This document shows positions 1 through 10,029 of a stretch of 64,000 bases of DNA, piece after piece. Below the pieces are notes generated by a model. The model was not told the origin of the DNA and did not search any database. It saw only the letters and a program-made list of their open reading frames with translations. Every line of letters begins with the position of its first letter. The stretch's first letter is position 1. The translations under genes were made by a program, and so were the position numbers. The stretch is from Bacteroidia bacterium (GTDB lineage: Bacteria; Bacteroidota; Bacteroidia; Chitinophagales; Chitinophagaceae): the NCBI GenBank assembly GCA_030426665.1, contig JAUHYD010000001.1, positions 186,001 through 250,000 on the forward strand, given 5' to 3'.

Positions 1-682
1 CTAAAAACAAACCATAGACATACAGGTTGAAGGGCTGTGAAACGCTGAACAAAAAAATAGGAATCGGAAACAGATACCATAACTTCTTTTTATAAAACAG
101 CTCGAAAGCCAATAGCATCAATGCAATATTGAATGTCTCGAAAGAGAAGATATTCCAGCCGCTACCCAATATAGCAAAGCCGCAAAAAGCAAACAGAAGA
201 CAACCCATAAGGGCAGGAAAGGAGGCAATCCCTCTGGTTTTCAGATAAAAATAAAACAATAGTCCTCCACCAACGATTTTTATATATTCTGTATATACAA
301 TCCCATAGAGAATACTGCCCTTACCAATCAACATTAAAAATATAAAGAATGGGTCTAACAAAAAGAAAGGGAATATGCTCTGTCCCATACCATGTTGAAA
401 CGACCACTTCGGCACACCATTATTTGCAATATAATCAGCTACGTGCCATGCATACGGATAAATATAATTATAGGTATCGCTCCCAATATCCTTAAAAGAA
501 TATGCCTTACTACCTGTGAGATAGTCTTTGAACACAACAAACGCCATAATTGCCAACAAACCAAGTGCAACATATACTACTTTGTTGCCGAGATTATCGA
601 CGAAATCGTTAGTCGGTTTTTGTTCTACTTCGGGCCGTGGCACCGGAGCTTTGCGGACATCTTGCTTTTTTTTTGACGACAC
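1..682 (-). CDS. YfhO-like polytopic membrane protein, 3' end outside window
   Basis: This partial reading frame enters from the left edge (227 codons seen) and has no stop inside the window. The only plausible start is GTG at 680-682, because an in-frame TAA lies two codons upstream; the protein would begin (M)SSKKKQDV. A basic cytoplasmic N-terminus of about 35 residues is followed by a membrane span near residues 35-50, then a loop with GSDTYNYIYPYAWH and KWSFQHGMGQSIFPF, then several further hydrophobic spans. The loop pattern fits the YfhO / bacterial GT-C-like membrane glycosyltransferase group, which use lipid-linked sugar donors at the cell envelope; this is inference from pattern memory. 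It could be another polytopic transferase. The gene is divergent from era. Confidence 0.6.
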   Translation of the reverse strand, partial: MSSKKKQDVRKAPVPRPEVEQKPTNDFVDNLGNKVVYVALGLLAIMAFVVFKDYLTGSKAYSFKDIGSDTYNYIYPYAWHVADYIANNGVPKWSFQHGMGQSIFPFFLLDPFFIFLMLIGKGSILYGIVYTEYIKIVGGGLLFYFYLKTRGIASFPALMGCLLFAFCGFAILGSGWNIFSFETFNIALMLLAFELFYKKKLWYLFPIPIFLFSVSQPFNLYVYGLFL

Positions 683-824
683 AGATTAGCTTTTATGAAG
701 CCTGAAAATACAAATAAGGGGCTAATCTAACAAAATTAGTGCACCCATGAGCAGATAGTGAATCCGGAATCGGACAATCCTTAAATGTAAATACAGTTTT
801 CACGTTTCTAACCAACTATTAAAC

Positions 825-832
825 TATTTTTG
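825..832 (+). promoter_or_regulatory. -7 element directly before era
   Basis: TATTTTTG matches the Bacteroidota -7 consensus TAnnTTTG exactly and ends only 5 bp before the era ATG, so transcription would begin at or next to the start codon. No good -33 TTTG is seen at the right distance. Confidence 0.5.
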
Positions 833-837
833 CTCCT

Positions 838-1722
838 ATGACAGAGAGCTATAAATCAGGCTTTGTAAATATTTTTGGCGCACCGAATGCGGGAAAGTCT
901 ACACTGCTCAATTTGCTTTTGGGAGAGCGACTTGTAATCATTTCTCCGAAGGTACAGACCACGCGACACAGGATTCTGGGGATTCTTTCTGAACAAAACT
1001 ATCAGATAGTGTTTTCAGATACTCCGGGCATCATTGAGCCAAAATACAAACTACATCAAAAAATGATGATGCAGGTAAAAAGTGCTCTGGAAGATGCCGA
1101 CGTTGCTATATTAATGCACGACATAACGCAACCAATTGAGGAGTTCGACCTTATTGCTTCTACTTTAAAACTGAAAGTGCCTGCATTATTATTGCTGAAT
1201 AAAATTGATACGCTCAAGGATAAAAGCACTAAAAACGACATCGTTAACCAGTTTAAGGAACGCTACCCCACCTGGGAAGTGCTGGCAATATCAGCCAGAA
1301 AAAAAACAAATACCGATAAAATACTTCCGATGGTACTAAAGGCACTACCGGAAGGAATGCCATTTTACCCCGACGATAGTATTTCTGACAGATCTGAGCG
1401 TTTCTTTGTCGCAGAAATGATAAGAGAACAGATATTCGCCCTATATTCTGAAGAAATACCATACCATACTGCTGTGCTTATTCAATCCTTTGAAGAGAAG
1501 ACATCGCTAAACGTAATTAAAGCCGACATCATAGTGAGCAGAGAGACGCAAAAAATGATACTGTTGGGTAAGGGCGGCAGCATGATTAAGCAACTGGGTA
1601 TAAACTCCCGTAAAGCCATGGAGGACTTCTTGCAAAAGAAAGTGCACCTTGAGCTATTTGTTAAAGTGCGCCCGAAATGGCGGGACAATGAAAATTACCT
1701 ACGGGAATATGGATATAATTGA
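838..1722 (+). CDS. era: GTPase Era
   Basis: Era is an essential GTPase that binds the 3' end of 16S rRNA and assists 30S subunit assembly at the inner face of the membrane. All G motifs are visible: G1 GAPNAGKS (residues 14-21), G2 threonines 41-42, G3 DTPG (61-64), G4 NKID (121-124) and a G5 SAR around 150. The C-terminal third is the KH RNA-binding domain with ILLGKGGSMIKQLG. The length of 294 residues is normal. Codons at its end overlap the start of the next gene, suggesting translational coupling. A -7 element lies only 5 bp upstream, so the message may be leaderless. Confidence 0.97.
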   Translation: MTESYKSGFVNIFGAPNAGKSTLLNLLLGERLVIISPKVQTTRHRILGILSEQNYQIVFSDTPGIIEPKYKLHQKMMMQVKSALEDADVAILMHDITQPIEEFDLIASTLKLKVPALLLLNKIDTLKDKSTKNDIVNQFKERYPTWEVLAISARKKTNTDKILPMVLKALPEGMPFYPDDSISDRSERFFVAEMIREQIFALYSEEIPYHTAVLIQSFEEKTSLNVIKADIIVSRETQKMILLGKGGSMIKQLGINSRKAMEDFLQKKVHLELFVKVRPKWRDNENYLREYGYN

Positions 1723-2608
1723 TGAACGGCTGGCTGTAATTCAACCTCTGAGTAAGTTTTGGTATGAGGGGAAAGTTGCCGGAATTGATGTATTGCGATT
1801 AGATCTCCTGCACCCCGTAATATCCGGAAACAAGTGGTATAAGCTTCGCCTCAATCTCGGATATGCCCTTGACAACGGATTCAAAAAAGTGGTAACCCTT
1901 GGGGGAGGTTACTCAAACCACCTGGTAGCAACGGCATGCGCTGCAAAACGCTTCGGGCTTACTTCTGTTGGCATAGTACGAGGCGATGAATCTCTGATGA
2001 CACCAACATTGCAACAGTGCCGCGACTTTGGTATGGAATTGAAATTTGTAAGTAGAGAAGATTATACAAACCGACACGACACCCAATGGGTTATTTCGCT
2101 GACGGGTAATTCAAGTGACACTTACTACGTACCTGAAGGAGGAGCAAATGAAAGGGGGCGTGCAGGAGCCGGGCTATTGACGCGATTTGTGAACCCAACT
2201 TACACGCACATTGCACTTGCAGTCGGGACAGGGACAACCCTTGCGGGTCTGCGCGGAAAGCTGGCAACTGACCAACAGGTTCTCGGATATGTTCCGATGA
2301 AAAAGTGCGTTGAGCAGGAACAATACATTTCGTCGTTTGTAGCGCCTGACAAACAAAAACCATGGCGATTAATTCCTGACAGCAACTTCGGTGGCTTTGG
2401 GAAATGGAATAATAAGCTGACAGACTTCATGAACGACTTTCATCGGGAGAATAGTATACCTCTCGATTTGATTTACACCGGCAAAATGATGTATCTACTA
2501 AATCAAGCCCTACAAAACAATGAATTCTCTACCTGCGACAGGATTCTATGCATTCACTCAGGTGGCTTGCAAGGAAACACTACTGTCAAGCAACTATTGA
2601 CATATTAG
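1688..2608 (+). CDS. PLP-dependent ACC deaminase / D-cysteine desulfhydrase family protein
   Basis: Fold-type II PLP enzyme of the 1-aminocyclopropane-1-carboxylate deaminase / D-cysteine desulfhydrase family; such enzymes release ammonia and an oxo-acid (plus H2S from D-cysteine). The PLP lysine is expected at K49 in SGNKWYK, and GGGYSNH (about residues 73-79) fits the phosphate and substrate loop. The length of 306 residues fits. I chose ATG 1688, which overlaps era by 35 bp; ATG 1709 is also possible, and a start at 1649 would overlap era by 74 bp. The sequence does not settle the substrate, although D-cysteine desulfhydrase is the commoner activity in non-plant-associated bacteria. Its stop overlaps the stop of the convergent MORN gene. 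Confidence 0.8.
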   Translation: MKITYGNMDIIDERLAVIQPLSKFWYEGKVAGIDVLRLDLLHPVISGNKWYKLRLNLGYALDNGFKKVVTLGGGYSNHLVATACAAKRFGLTSVGIVRGDESLMTPTLQQCRDFGMELKFVSREDYTNRHDTQWVISLTGNSSDTYYVPEGGANERGRAGAGLLTRFVNPTYTHIALAVGTGTTLAGLRGKLATDQQVLGYVPMKKCVEQEQYISSFVAPDKQKPWRLIPDSNFGGFGKWNNKLTDFMNDFHRENSIPLDLIYTGKMMYLLNQALQNNEFSTCDRILCIHSGGLQGNTTVKQLLTY

Positions 2609-3504
2609 TGCTTTCCGGGGTACTTTTCTGTAGGCTTGTCGTTTTCAAAATTACCGGAATAAAGTAAATTTCCTTTCTTGTCATAACACCTGCCATAGCC
2701 GTTTTTTGCGCCATCCTTCCATCTTCCGATGTATTTTTTGCAACGAGGGCAGTAACGAATGGTATATCTGGGTTTAGGAGATGTGATGAAGTAATTTCCG
2801 AGGCCACTCTTCATATCATCTTGAAACTGACCATCGTATCTATCTCCGTTATTCCAGGTAAATATGCCATTACCCTGTTTCTTATCATTTACCCAACCGC
2901 CCTCGTATCTGGCACCATTTTCGTAGTAGTAGGTACCTTTCCCGTGCCTGACATTTTTGACAAACTGCCCTACATACTTATCTCCGTTCGGCCAGTAATA
3001 GGTGCCCTGCCCGGTTCGCGCATCCCATTTATATTCCCCTTCATACCTTGTACCGTCGGGCCAGGTACATTCACCCTTTCCATCCTTCATGTCGTCTTTG
3101 AACCCACCCACGTAAACACCGCCTTCTTTCCAACGATACGTACCTTCTCCGTGCATCAGATTGTTCTTAAAATCACCTTCGTATACGCTACTATCACTTC
3201 TGTAAAAAACGCCGGTTCCGTGTTTCATTCCATCCTTCCACTCACCTTCATAACGGCTGCCATCATCATAGTACATTTTACCATATCCTGACATTGTATC
3301 GTTTACAAAATTTCCGTCATACATGTCACCATTTATCCAATAACAAATTGCTTTGCCGGATTTCTTTCCGTTTATTTTCTTTCCAATATAGCTATAACTG
3401 TACCGGGCAGAATCCCGTTGCGCAAAAACAAATTTGCTAAAAAGGGTAAAAAACAAAATATATAAAAACAAGCGCATAGTTGTCATTTTTTTCGCACTGA
3501 CCAT
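2605..3504 (-). CDS. Secreted MORN-repeat protein
   Basis: A hydrophobic signal peptide ending FVFAQ (about residues 10-29) is followed by eight regular MORN repeats of 23 residues (pattern HGxGxYxxxxGxxYxGxFxxxxK), then two divergent ones. The ninth repeat is interrupted by an insertion carrying CPRC, a possible metal-binding or disulfide pair. MORN repeats form elongated beta-hairpin arrays that bind proteins or lipids; the role here is unknown, but the signal sequence places it in the periplasm or on the surface. In-frame ATGs at 3486 and 3477 give a shorter n-region and could be the true start. The gene is convergent with the PLP enzyme and their stop codons overlap by 3 bp. Confidence 0.85.
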   Translation of the reverse strand: MVSAKKMTTMRLFLYILFFTLFSKFVFAQRDSARYSYSYIGKKINGKKSGKAICYWINGDMYDGNFVNDTMSGYGKMYYDDGSRYEGEWKDGMKHGTGVFYRSDSSVYEGDFKNNLMHGEGTYRWKEGGVYVGGFKDDMKDGKGECTWPDGTRYEGEYKWDARTGQGTYYWPNGDKYVGQFVKNVRHGKGTYYYENGARYEGGWVNDKKQGNGIFTWNNGDRYDGQFQDDMKSGLGNYFITSPKPRYTIRYCPRCKKYIGRWKDGAKNGYGRCYDKKGNLLYSGNFENDKPTEKYPGKH

Positions 3505-3643
3505 TTGAGATATCTACCAGAAACAGACATCTCTTCCTCGATTTTGCGGGTAAAGTTAACGAAAAACAACAATGGATACTGTTACCAAAATCCGAAGAAA
3601 AATATCAAAACCGATGCTTACATATTGCAGCGGACAATGAAAG

Positions 3644-3651
3644 TATGTTTG
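3644..3651 (+). promoter_or_regulatory. -7 element
   Basis: TATGTTTG is an exact TAnnTTTG match, 41 bp before the start of the unknown secreted protein. A TTG lies 16 bp upstream, slightly short of the usual spacing. Confidence 0.45.
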
Positions 3652-3692
3652 CTGGCTTTGTAAAAACCGAGGACATTTCTTAAATTCATGTC

Positions 3693-4358
3693 ATGCGCTT
3701 GGTCACCCTGTATTCCTATTGCTTTTCTTTGTTGCTCTTAACATGCTTTAGGGCAAACGCGCAACACAATGCTACGAAAGACAGGTCGTACCCAAGTGTC
3801 GTACTCGTACAGCTGAGTAGCGAACAAAACAGAATGAAAGCCCTCAAATCGGGTCATTTGTACAAGCAACTGAAACAACTAAAGAAAGATGCGCGTGGCG
3901 CACAGAAAGCAACTATTGCAGATTTTCGGGATCACTTTGTATACTGTCCGGTTTACTACTATATGGATACCAACCTTAATAAGGTAATTAAGCGCGACTT
4001 CAATGGCATATTATTTGACAACAGGGGAGAAATAGTTCAACAGCAAATACTGAGTCCGTCTGATACAGATTTTCTTATTGTTTACTATGGTTACCCTGTA
4101 CCACAACGGCCTAAGGGCAAGCTAATTCGTGACGAATCAGCGTATTCTCATTCTACACACCAACACTGGAAGGGATTGGTGATAAACAACTTTAAATTCG
4201 AACAATTCAATTATATCGGGCAAAGGAATAAGGCGCACTTTTCCCCAAAAAAATACAAGCACAATAAGTACTATTATACTTCACCTATATTTGATATCGA
4301 ATACCATCCTCTTGCCGCAAAACTGGTTCCGCCTATTATAATACCTCCAAAATACTAA
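3693..4358 (+). CDS. Unknown secreted protein
   Basis: A signal peptide of about 24 residues (LYSYCFSLLLLTCFRANAQ) precedes a basic, tyrosine-rich mature part of about 195 residues without a motif I recognise. It starts SVVLVQLSSEQNRMKALK, contains alternating hydrophobic strands such as TDFLIVYYGYPV, and ends in a run of proline and isoleucine (KLVPPIIIPPKY). No sorting domain is present. It is a monocistronic gene with its own -7 motif, convergent with the giant repeat protein 30 bp downstream. Confidence 0.6.
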   Translation: MRLVTLYSYCFSLLLLTCFRANAQHNATKDRSYPSVVLVQLSSEQNRMKALKSGHLYKQLKQLKKDARGAQKATIADFRDHFVYCPVYYYMDTNLNKVIKRDFNGILFDNRGEIVQQQILSPSDTDFLIVYYGYPVPQRPKGKLIRDESAYSHSTHQHWKGLVINNFKFEQFNYIGQRNKAHFSPKKYKHNKYYYTSPIFDIEYHPLAAKLVPPIIIPPKY

Positions 4359-4387
4359 ATAAGTTTCCGGCGATAGCAAACATTGAG

Positions 4388-7300
4388 CTATCGTAACAAA
4401 GTTACATTCCCTTTGTGCGTCTCTTTTTGACCATCTACAAAAGTTGCGTCAATCAGATAAATATAAACGCCTTGCGGCTGCTCACTTCCGTTAAAACGAC
4501 CGTCCCAACCGCGCCCATAAATATTATCAGTCTCAAAAACTGTCTGTCCCCAACGATTGAAGATACTCATCGAGAATGTGCCCAATCCTTTTGCAGCATC
4601 AGGACGCGGCATAAAGTAATCATTAACACCATCGCCATTGGGAGAGAACACATTTGGTACGTCCATAAAGCAGTCGCCCACCAATTGAATGGTGTCGGTA
4701 GCGGTACAACCATCAAGCGTTATAGTCACCCAATAGCTCCCGGGGCTTGTTGCCTGAATTGTTCTTGTCTTTTCACCGGTACTCCATACCCACCTAACTC
4801 CCGGCACATCGCCGATAGTCCGGTCCCGCAGGGTGATGGCAGCCCCACCAGGGCAAATCGAAGTGTCGCCCCCGAGGTAAACCTGGGGATGGTCGAATGC
4901 CCAAACAGTGCGTGTCGCAAAGGTATCGGGGCAGGCACGATAATATGCATCCAGTCTTACCGTCAACATACCGGAATAAACGAACCCTCTCACTATCGGA
5001 TTTTCATTGAATACTGTTGACGAATCGCTGAAACTCCAACGAACACCTGTGTTACCCGACTCAGAATAAATACCGGAAAAAGCAACAGACCTACCACCGC
5101 ACAAAACTGAGTCTGTTACTTTAATGCTAATATCACTTATTGAGTCTACTGCGATAACGGCGACCGCCGTATCATAACAGGGGGCATCGTTTGAAACTGC
5201 CAAAACGATACTGTACTCACCGGAATACTTGTAAATATGGGTCAGATCTTTCGCAGACAATGTACTGCCGTCGCCAAGGGACCAGACATACTTTAAACCT
5301 GTGCCGGACGATGTATTTGTAAAGACAACCGGATCGCCCGCACAAAGAAAACTATCCGGAACAGCGGTAAATCCGGCTTTCAGGATATTAGTTACAGGGA
5401 TGAAGGTAATCATACTATCTACGCATCGGGTATTGGTTACCTCCAACTTCACTTTATAATTGGCTGAAACAGTATAAAAGTGCACCGGGTTAATAAAAGT
5501 TGAGGAATCCCCATCGCCGAATGTCCATCTGTAAGTAAGATCCGCAGCCGGTACCGATCTATTGATAAAATATGCTGTATCTGCATCACAATTCTGCTTT
5601 AATGTAAAGTCGAATGCTGCTATCATTGGCGGGTCGACAAGCGTAACCGGACCTAATGTATTAGAAACACAGACTCCGCCGGTGCGGGCAACAAAATCTG
5701 AATAAACGCCGTCGCACAATCCGGTGATGGTTATCATACTGTCGGCACCGACTGTAAAACTTACGGGGGGTTGTACCACCCCGTTCCTTTTATAAGTCAC
5801 CGTATCGGTTTGACCGGGATACAAGCCATATAGCCTGATAACACCATCACACCAACCACATTTGGTTGGGTTAGTACGGTTGATTGCGCGCATGGTGAAG
5901 GCAGGGATTGTCAGGTTTGCGGGGCCAAGCGTGTTAGATACACAAACACCACCGGTACGGGCAACAAAGTTTTCATACAATCCGGCACACAAACCTGTAA
6001 TAACGATCGTGCTATCTGCGGCAGCTGTTTGTACAACGGGAGGAAACGGAGCTCCATCTTTAGTAAAAGAAATAGTGTCCGTCTGTCCCGGATATAAGCC
6101 ATACAAAGTAATGGTACCGGTACATTCGCCACAATAAGGAGGGTTAGTAAAACTCAACGCCCGCATTGAGAAAGGAGGGACCGTGAGGTTTGCGGGACCA
6201 AGTGTATTAGAAACACAAACACCACCCGTACGGGCAATAAAATTATCGTAAAGTCCCGCGCACAACCCGGTAATAGTTACCGTGCTATCGGCACCTACTA
6301 CCTGAATGTGGGGAGTCTGAGCTACACCATCTTTTGTATAACTTATGGTGTCAGTCTGTCCCGGATACAGGCCATACAAAGTAACTGTACCGGTGCATAT
6401 GCCACAATAGGGTGGGTTTGTAAAACTGAGTGACCTCATTGTGAATGGCGGAACAGTAAGTGTAGCCGGACCTAAAGTATTAGACACACAAACACCGCCT
6501 GTGCGGGCAATAAAGTTATCGTAAACTCCGGCACATAGCCCTGTAATTGTTATGGTGCTATCGGCACCCACTAACTGAATATGCGGTGGCTGTGCAATAC
6601 CATCTTTTGTAAAACTTACCGTGTCCGTTTGCCCCGGATACAATCCGTACAGCGCTATCGTGCCGGTACATTCACCACAATACGGCGGATTAGTAAAGCT
6701 CAATGCTCGCATGGTAAACGGCGGCACTGTGAGTGTTTCAGGTCCCAATGTGTTAGAAACGCAGACACCACCGGTGTGTGCTACAAAATTATCGTAAACC
6801 CCGGCGCACAATCCGGTAATAGTTATGGTACTATCTGCACCTACTGCAGCAATAAATGGCGGCTGGGCTATGCCGTCCCTTGTATAAGTTACCGTGTCCA
6901 GCAAACCGGGAAACGCTCCATATATGGTAATCGTACCCGTACACACTCCGCAATACGGCGGGTTAGTATGGCTTAGCGCACGTATCGTAAAAGGTGGGAC
7001 TGTCAAACTTAACGGACCAAAAGGATCCGTTGCACAAACTCCCGCAGTACGTACAATAAAGTTGTCGTAATCTCCCTGACACAACCCGGTAATGGTGATG
7101 ATACTATCAGCCCCTACAAACTGTACAAACGGAGGTTGCGGCACACCATACCGTGTGAAGCTTACCGTATCTAACTGCCCGGGATGCAAACCATATAGTC
7201 GTATTATTCCATTGCAAGTGCCACAATAATCCGGATTAGTAAAATCAATTGCCCGTGCAGTAAATGGAGGCACCGTTAAGCTAACAGGCCCCAACGTATC

Positions 7301-9874
7301 GGACACACAAACACCTGCTGTACGAGCAACAAAATTGTCATAAACACCAGCACATAAGTCGGTAATTGTAACTGTGCTGTCACTACCTATCAATCGCACA
7401 ACCGCCGGCTGCACGACACCATCTCGCGTATATGTAATTGTGTCAATCTGTCCGGGATAAAGCCCGTGCAGTGTTATGGTTCCTGTACAAATCCCGCAAT
7501 ACGGAGGATTGGTAAAACTAATAGAACGTACTGTGAACGGTGGCGCGACCAATGTAACCGGCCCCGCGTCGGCCGACACGCAAATGCCCGCTGTACGTGC
7601 AATAATATTTGTATAGTTGCCCTCACATAAACCGGATATGACAAGGGTACTGTCAGCACCTATAGTCGCAACAACAGGGGGCTGAACAACTCCATCACGC
7701 ATATAGGTGACTGTATCTGTCTGAAACGGGTACAAACCATGCAATGTAATGGTGCCGTTGCAAACGCCGCAATAATCCGGATTGGAGAACGACACCCTGT
7801 CTACCACAAATGGCGGGACCGATATTCGTACGGGACCTAAAACATTCGACACACAGACGCCTGCTGTTTTAGCAACAAAATTAAAATATAGCCCGGGACA
7901 CAATCCTCCTATGATTACCATGCTGTCGGGACCAATTAACCGGACAACAGGCGGTTGCATTACCCCATCCTTAATATACGTAATCGTATCTATCTGACCA
8001 GGATGCAATCCATACAGCCTGATGACCCCTGTGCAGAAACCACAGTAAGGTGGGTCGGTACCGGTTATCGCCCTCATAGTAAAAGGCGGATTAACGAGGG
8101 TAACGGGACCTGCAGGCAAAGATGAACAATACCGCCCATAAGTAACGACAAAATTGCTGTACACTCCCGCAGAAAGCCCGGTAAGTGTGACAGAACCGTC
8201 TGAACCAACCATCCGAACCAGGGGAGTCTGAGCAACGCTGTTTCTCGTGTACTTAATAGTATCTATAGTTCCGGGCAACAAGCCTGAAAGGCGTATACTA
8301 CCATCACTGAAACCGCAATAGGAAGGGTGCGTAAATGATAAAACCGGTGTAGCAAAAACCGGCGGGATGACAGTAACAGTAGCAGATGCTTCACAACCTA
8401 CACCAGTTGGTGAAACAATCAGATTGTACGTCCCGGCAGTAAGACTATCGGTAAGTGCAGTAGATACAGGCCAGCGCACTGAAATTGTATCAAATGGTGC
8501 CGTAGCATTTCGGAGGATAACTTTCCATGGTCCACCATCGCCACCGGGAACTGTAGTTACCGCTGCCTTTTGAGAACATGTCATTGTTGAAACTACCGAT
8601 GCACTCACAGTAGCTTGTGGCATGATTGTAATGGTATAGGCAATAGTTTGCTTTCCGGATAAAGGGCAGTTATTATCTGTGTAGGTAACGTAGAAGGTAT
8701 AAGTTCCGGGAGCCACGCCTGTGGAGGTCCATGACAGCACGCAATGCGGTGTAGGCGTACCATTTGCCATAGTTGTAAAGGTGAGCCCGGGAGGCAAGCC
8801 TGACGTCGTAACCGTTATATTGTTTGTTGTAACTGCCTGATATGGAAATATGTGCAACGTGAACGGACCAGAGTTTCTACAAATCTGAAAATTCTTTTCG
8901 TCAACTATAGTTCCGGCAGATGCGCTTGAAAAGTCGCCATTCGGTGGCGTGTTAGAACAAGCCTGCACCAAAAACGTCATCTCTCTCTGGCAGGAACCGA
9001 CGAACACACCTGATTTAAATTCTCTGATATTGTACACAACCAACGAACGCTGCAGCGCACTTGGCGTAAAAGATATCTGACCAGTACTTTGATTGAAGCT
9101 CATACTAGTCACTGCAAGCGGCGCGCTGCCTGTATAAGGGGCTATATAGGTAACACTACCCCCGAGCGTATGCTCGGTAGTACCATTGGCGCCATCTACC
9201 AAATAAAAACGAAGACTATCGCTATCGGGGTCTACCGCGCCCGGGTTGTAGTTATTGGTAACAGGCAGACAAAAAAATGGGGTCGGAATATTTGTTAAGT
9301 CCGGATTTGAATTTGCTCCCACAGTGTTGTTCAGCGTATCTACAAGCTGTATGTAGGTAACCGGAGCCGAAGATATATTCGTAATAGGCAATGCCCGGCC
9401 AGCGATAGTAATTCCGACGGCGGAAGCTCCCAGTGACCCTGTAAATAAGAATCGCCAAACCGGTGAAATACCCGGCAACGTATAATTAGCACTATAAACA
9501 AATTTCTTTATTCCGGGCGTAGGAAAGGACAGGCTGGTACATTGCGTCAAACTAAGATAAGCGGGACAAACAGGAGTAATCTCCACACCTCCTGACGGCG
9601 GTTCTATCCTAAGATTAATAGAGTCAAGCAATGTTCCTCCATTAAATATGTAGACCTCCGGAACACTTGTGGGTAAAGCACCAAACGCAGAACCCGCGGT
9701 TGCCGCGCCACAATCGGCATATACACTCAATGTAATTTTATAAGTATTACCGGTAACATGTGTGTAGTTCAAATCCATACCAACCAGGTGATTGGCACGG
9801 ACAGCATTACTTGCAAATAGCAATAATGCCACATAAAGTATTCTACGGTAAAAGATAGGGGCAAACAACTTCAT
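4388..9874 (-). CDS. Giant T9SS type B surface protein with ten 91-residue repeats
   Basis: This 1828-residue exported protein has a signal peptide (about 1-28) and an N-terminal domain opening HLVGMDLNYTHVTGNTYKITL, typical of large Bacteroidota surface proteins. An Ig-like segment follows, then ten tandem 91-residue repeats (about residues 507-1416; DNA 5628-8358), two PKD domains (WTFGDGDSS, WSLGDGS) and a gliding-motility-associated C-terminal domain (FSPNGDGVNDYF ... NRWGQTVFET ... GNVTLLR). That last domain is the T9SS type B signal for outer-membrane export and attachment. Most repeats carry Cys in YCGxCxG, GLCxG and GVCxSN. It is a paralogue of the next gene upstream, which has two such repeats. 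Adhesin, gliding or matrix roles are possible but not shown. Confidence 0.9.
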   Translation of the reverse strand: MKLFAPIFYRRILYVALLLFASNAVRANHLVGMDLNYTHVTGNTYKITLSVYADCGAATAGSAFGALPTSVPEVYIFNGGTLLDSINLRIEPPSGGVEITPVCPAYLSLTQCTSLSFPTPGIKKFVYSANYTLPGISPVWRFLFTGSLGASAVGITIAGRALPITNISSAPVTYIQLVDTLNNTVGANSNPDLTNIPTPFFCLPVTNNYNPGAVDPDSDSLRFYLVDGANGTTEHTLGGSVTYIAPYTGSAPLAVTSMSFNQSTGQISFTPSALQRSLVVYNIREFKSGVFVGSCQREMTFLVQACSNTPPNGDFSSASAGTIVDEKNFQICRNSGPFTLHIFPYQAVTTNNITVTTSGLPPGLTFTTMANGTPTPHCVLSWTSTGVAPGTYTFYVTYTDNNCPLSGKQTIAYTITIMPQATVSASVVSTMTCSQKAAVTTVPGGDGGPWKVILRNATAPFDTISVRWPVSTALTDSLTAGTYNLIVSPTGVGCEASATVTVIPPVFATPVLSFTHPSYCGFSDGSIRLSGLLPGTIDTIKYTRNSVAQTPLVRMVGSDGSVTLTGLSAGVYSNFVVTYGRYCSSLPAGPVTLVNPPFTMRAITGTDPPYCGFCTGVIRLYGLHPGQIDTITYIKDGVMQPPVVRLIGPDSMVIIGGLCPGLYFNFVAKTAGVCVSNVLGPVRISVPPFVVDRVSFSNPDYCGVCNGTITLHGLYPFQTDTVTYMRDGVVQPPVVATIGADSTLVISGLCEGNYTNIIARTAGICVSADAGPVTLVAPPFTVRSISFTNPPYCGICTGTITLHGLYPGQIDTITYTRDGVVQPAVVRLIGSDSTVTITDLCAGVYDNFVARTAGVCVSDTLGPVSLTVPPFTARAIDFTNPDYCGTCNGIIRLYGLHPGQLDTVSFTRYGVPQPPFVQFVGADSIITITGLCQGDYDNFIVRTAGVCATDPFGPLSLTVPPFTIRALSHTNPPYCGVCTGTITIYGAFPGLLDTVTYTRDGIAQPPFIAAVGADSTITITGLCAGVYDNFVAHTGGVCVSNTLGPETLTVPPFTMRALSFTNPPYCGECTGTIALYGLYPGQTDTVSFTKDGIAQPPHIQLVGADSTITITGLCAGVYDNFIARTGGVCVSNTLGPATLTVPPFTMRSLSFTNPPYCGICTGTVTLYGLYPGQTDTISYTKDGVAQTPHIQVVGADSTVTITGLCAGLYDNFIARTGGVCVSNTLGPANLTVPPFSMRALSFTNPPYCGECTGTITLYGLYPGQTDTISFTKDGAPFPPVVQTAAADSTIVITGLCAGLYENFVARTGGVCVSNTLGPANLTIPAFTMRAINRTNPTKCGWCDGVIRLYGLYPGQTDTVTYKRNGVVQPPVSFTVGADSMITITGLCDGVYSDFVARTGGVCVSNTLGPVTLVDPPMIAAFDFTLKQNCDADTAYFINRSVPAADLTYRWTFGDGDSSTFINPVHFYTVSANYKVKLEVTNTRCVDSMITFIPVTNILKAGFTAVPDSFLCAGDPVVFTNTSSGTGLKYVWSLGDGSTLSAKDLTHIYKYSGEYSIVLAVSNDAPCYDTAVAVIAVDSISDISIKVTDSVLCGGRSVAFSGIYSESGNTGVRWSFSDSSTVFNENPIVRGFVYSGMLTVRLDAYYRACPDTFATRTVWAFDHPQVYLGGDTSICPGGAAITLRDRTIGDVPGVRWVWSTGEKTRTIQATSPGSYWVTITLDGCTATDTIQLVGDCFMDVPNVFSPNGDGVNDYFMPRPDAAKGLGTFSMSIFNRWGQTVFETDNIYGRGWDGRFNGSEQPQGVYIYLIDATFVDGQKETHKGNVTLLR
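5628..8358 (-). repeat. Ten tandem 273-bp coding repeats
   Basis: The region holds ten in-frame copies of a 91-residue unit with no spacers. Copies 6-9 are most alike (LSFTNPPYCGECTG...GVCVSNTLGP). The first copy lacks the second and third Cys, and the last has a distinct PTKCGWCDG start. DNA divergence between copies is appreciable, so the array is not newly formed throughout. Confidence 0.9.
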
Positions 9875-9981
9875 AAAAAATCAAAGTATCACTGTCAGAC
9901 AAAACCCACAAATTATTTCCATCACGTATAATAAAATTAACAAATTCCCATCATTCGGAAAAATATATCACGTTGAAGTGC

Positions 9982-10012
9982 AAAAAAAAGCCGTTCCCTT
10001 TCGGGAACGGCT
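9982..10012 (-). terminator. Rho-independent terminator of the 2-repeat surface protein gene
   Basis: A perfect 10-bp stem AGCCGTTCCC / GGGAACGGCT with a 4-nt loop is followed, on the minus strand, by a run of T (plus-strand A run 9982-9989). It lies 18 bp past the stop of the gene ending at 10030. Confidence 0.9.
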
Positions 10013-10029
10013 CATTAAAAATCTCAGTA

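Noticed and set aside
392-676. 94-codon plus-strand frame at the left edge
   Set aside because: It lies antisense to the better supported YfhO-like membrane protein, which has coherent membrane spans and family motifs.
4371-4393. Hairpin CGATAGC / GCTATCG between the unknown secreted gene and the giant surface gene
   Set aside because: It has no T run on either strand and overlaps the stop codon of the minus-strand gene, so a terminator call is not justified.
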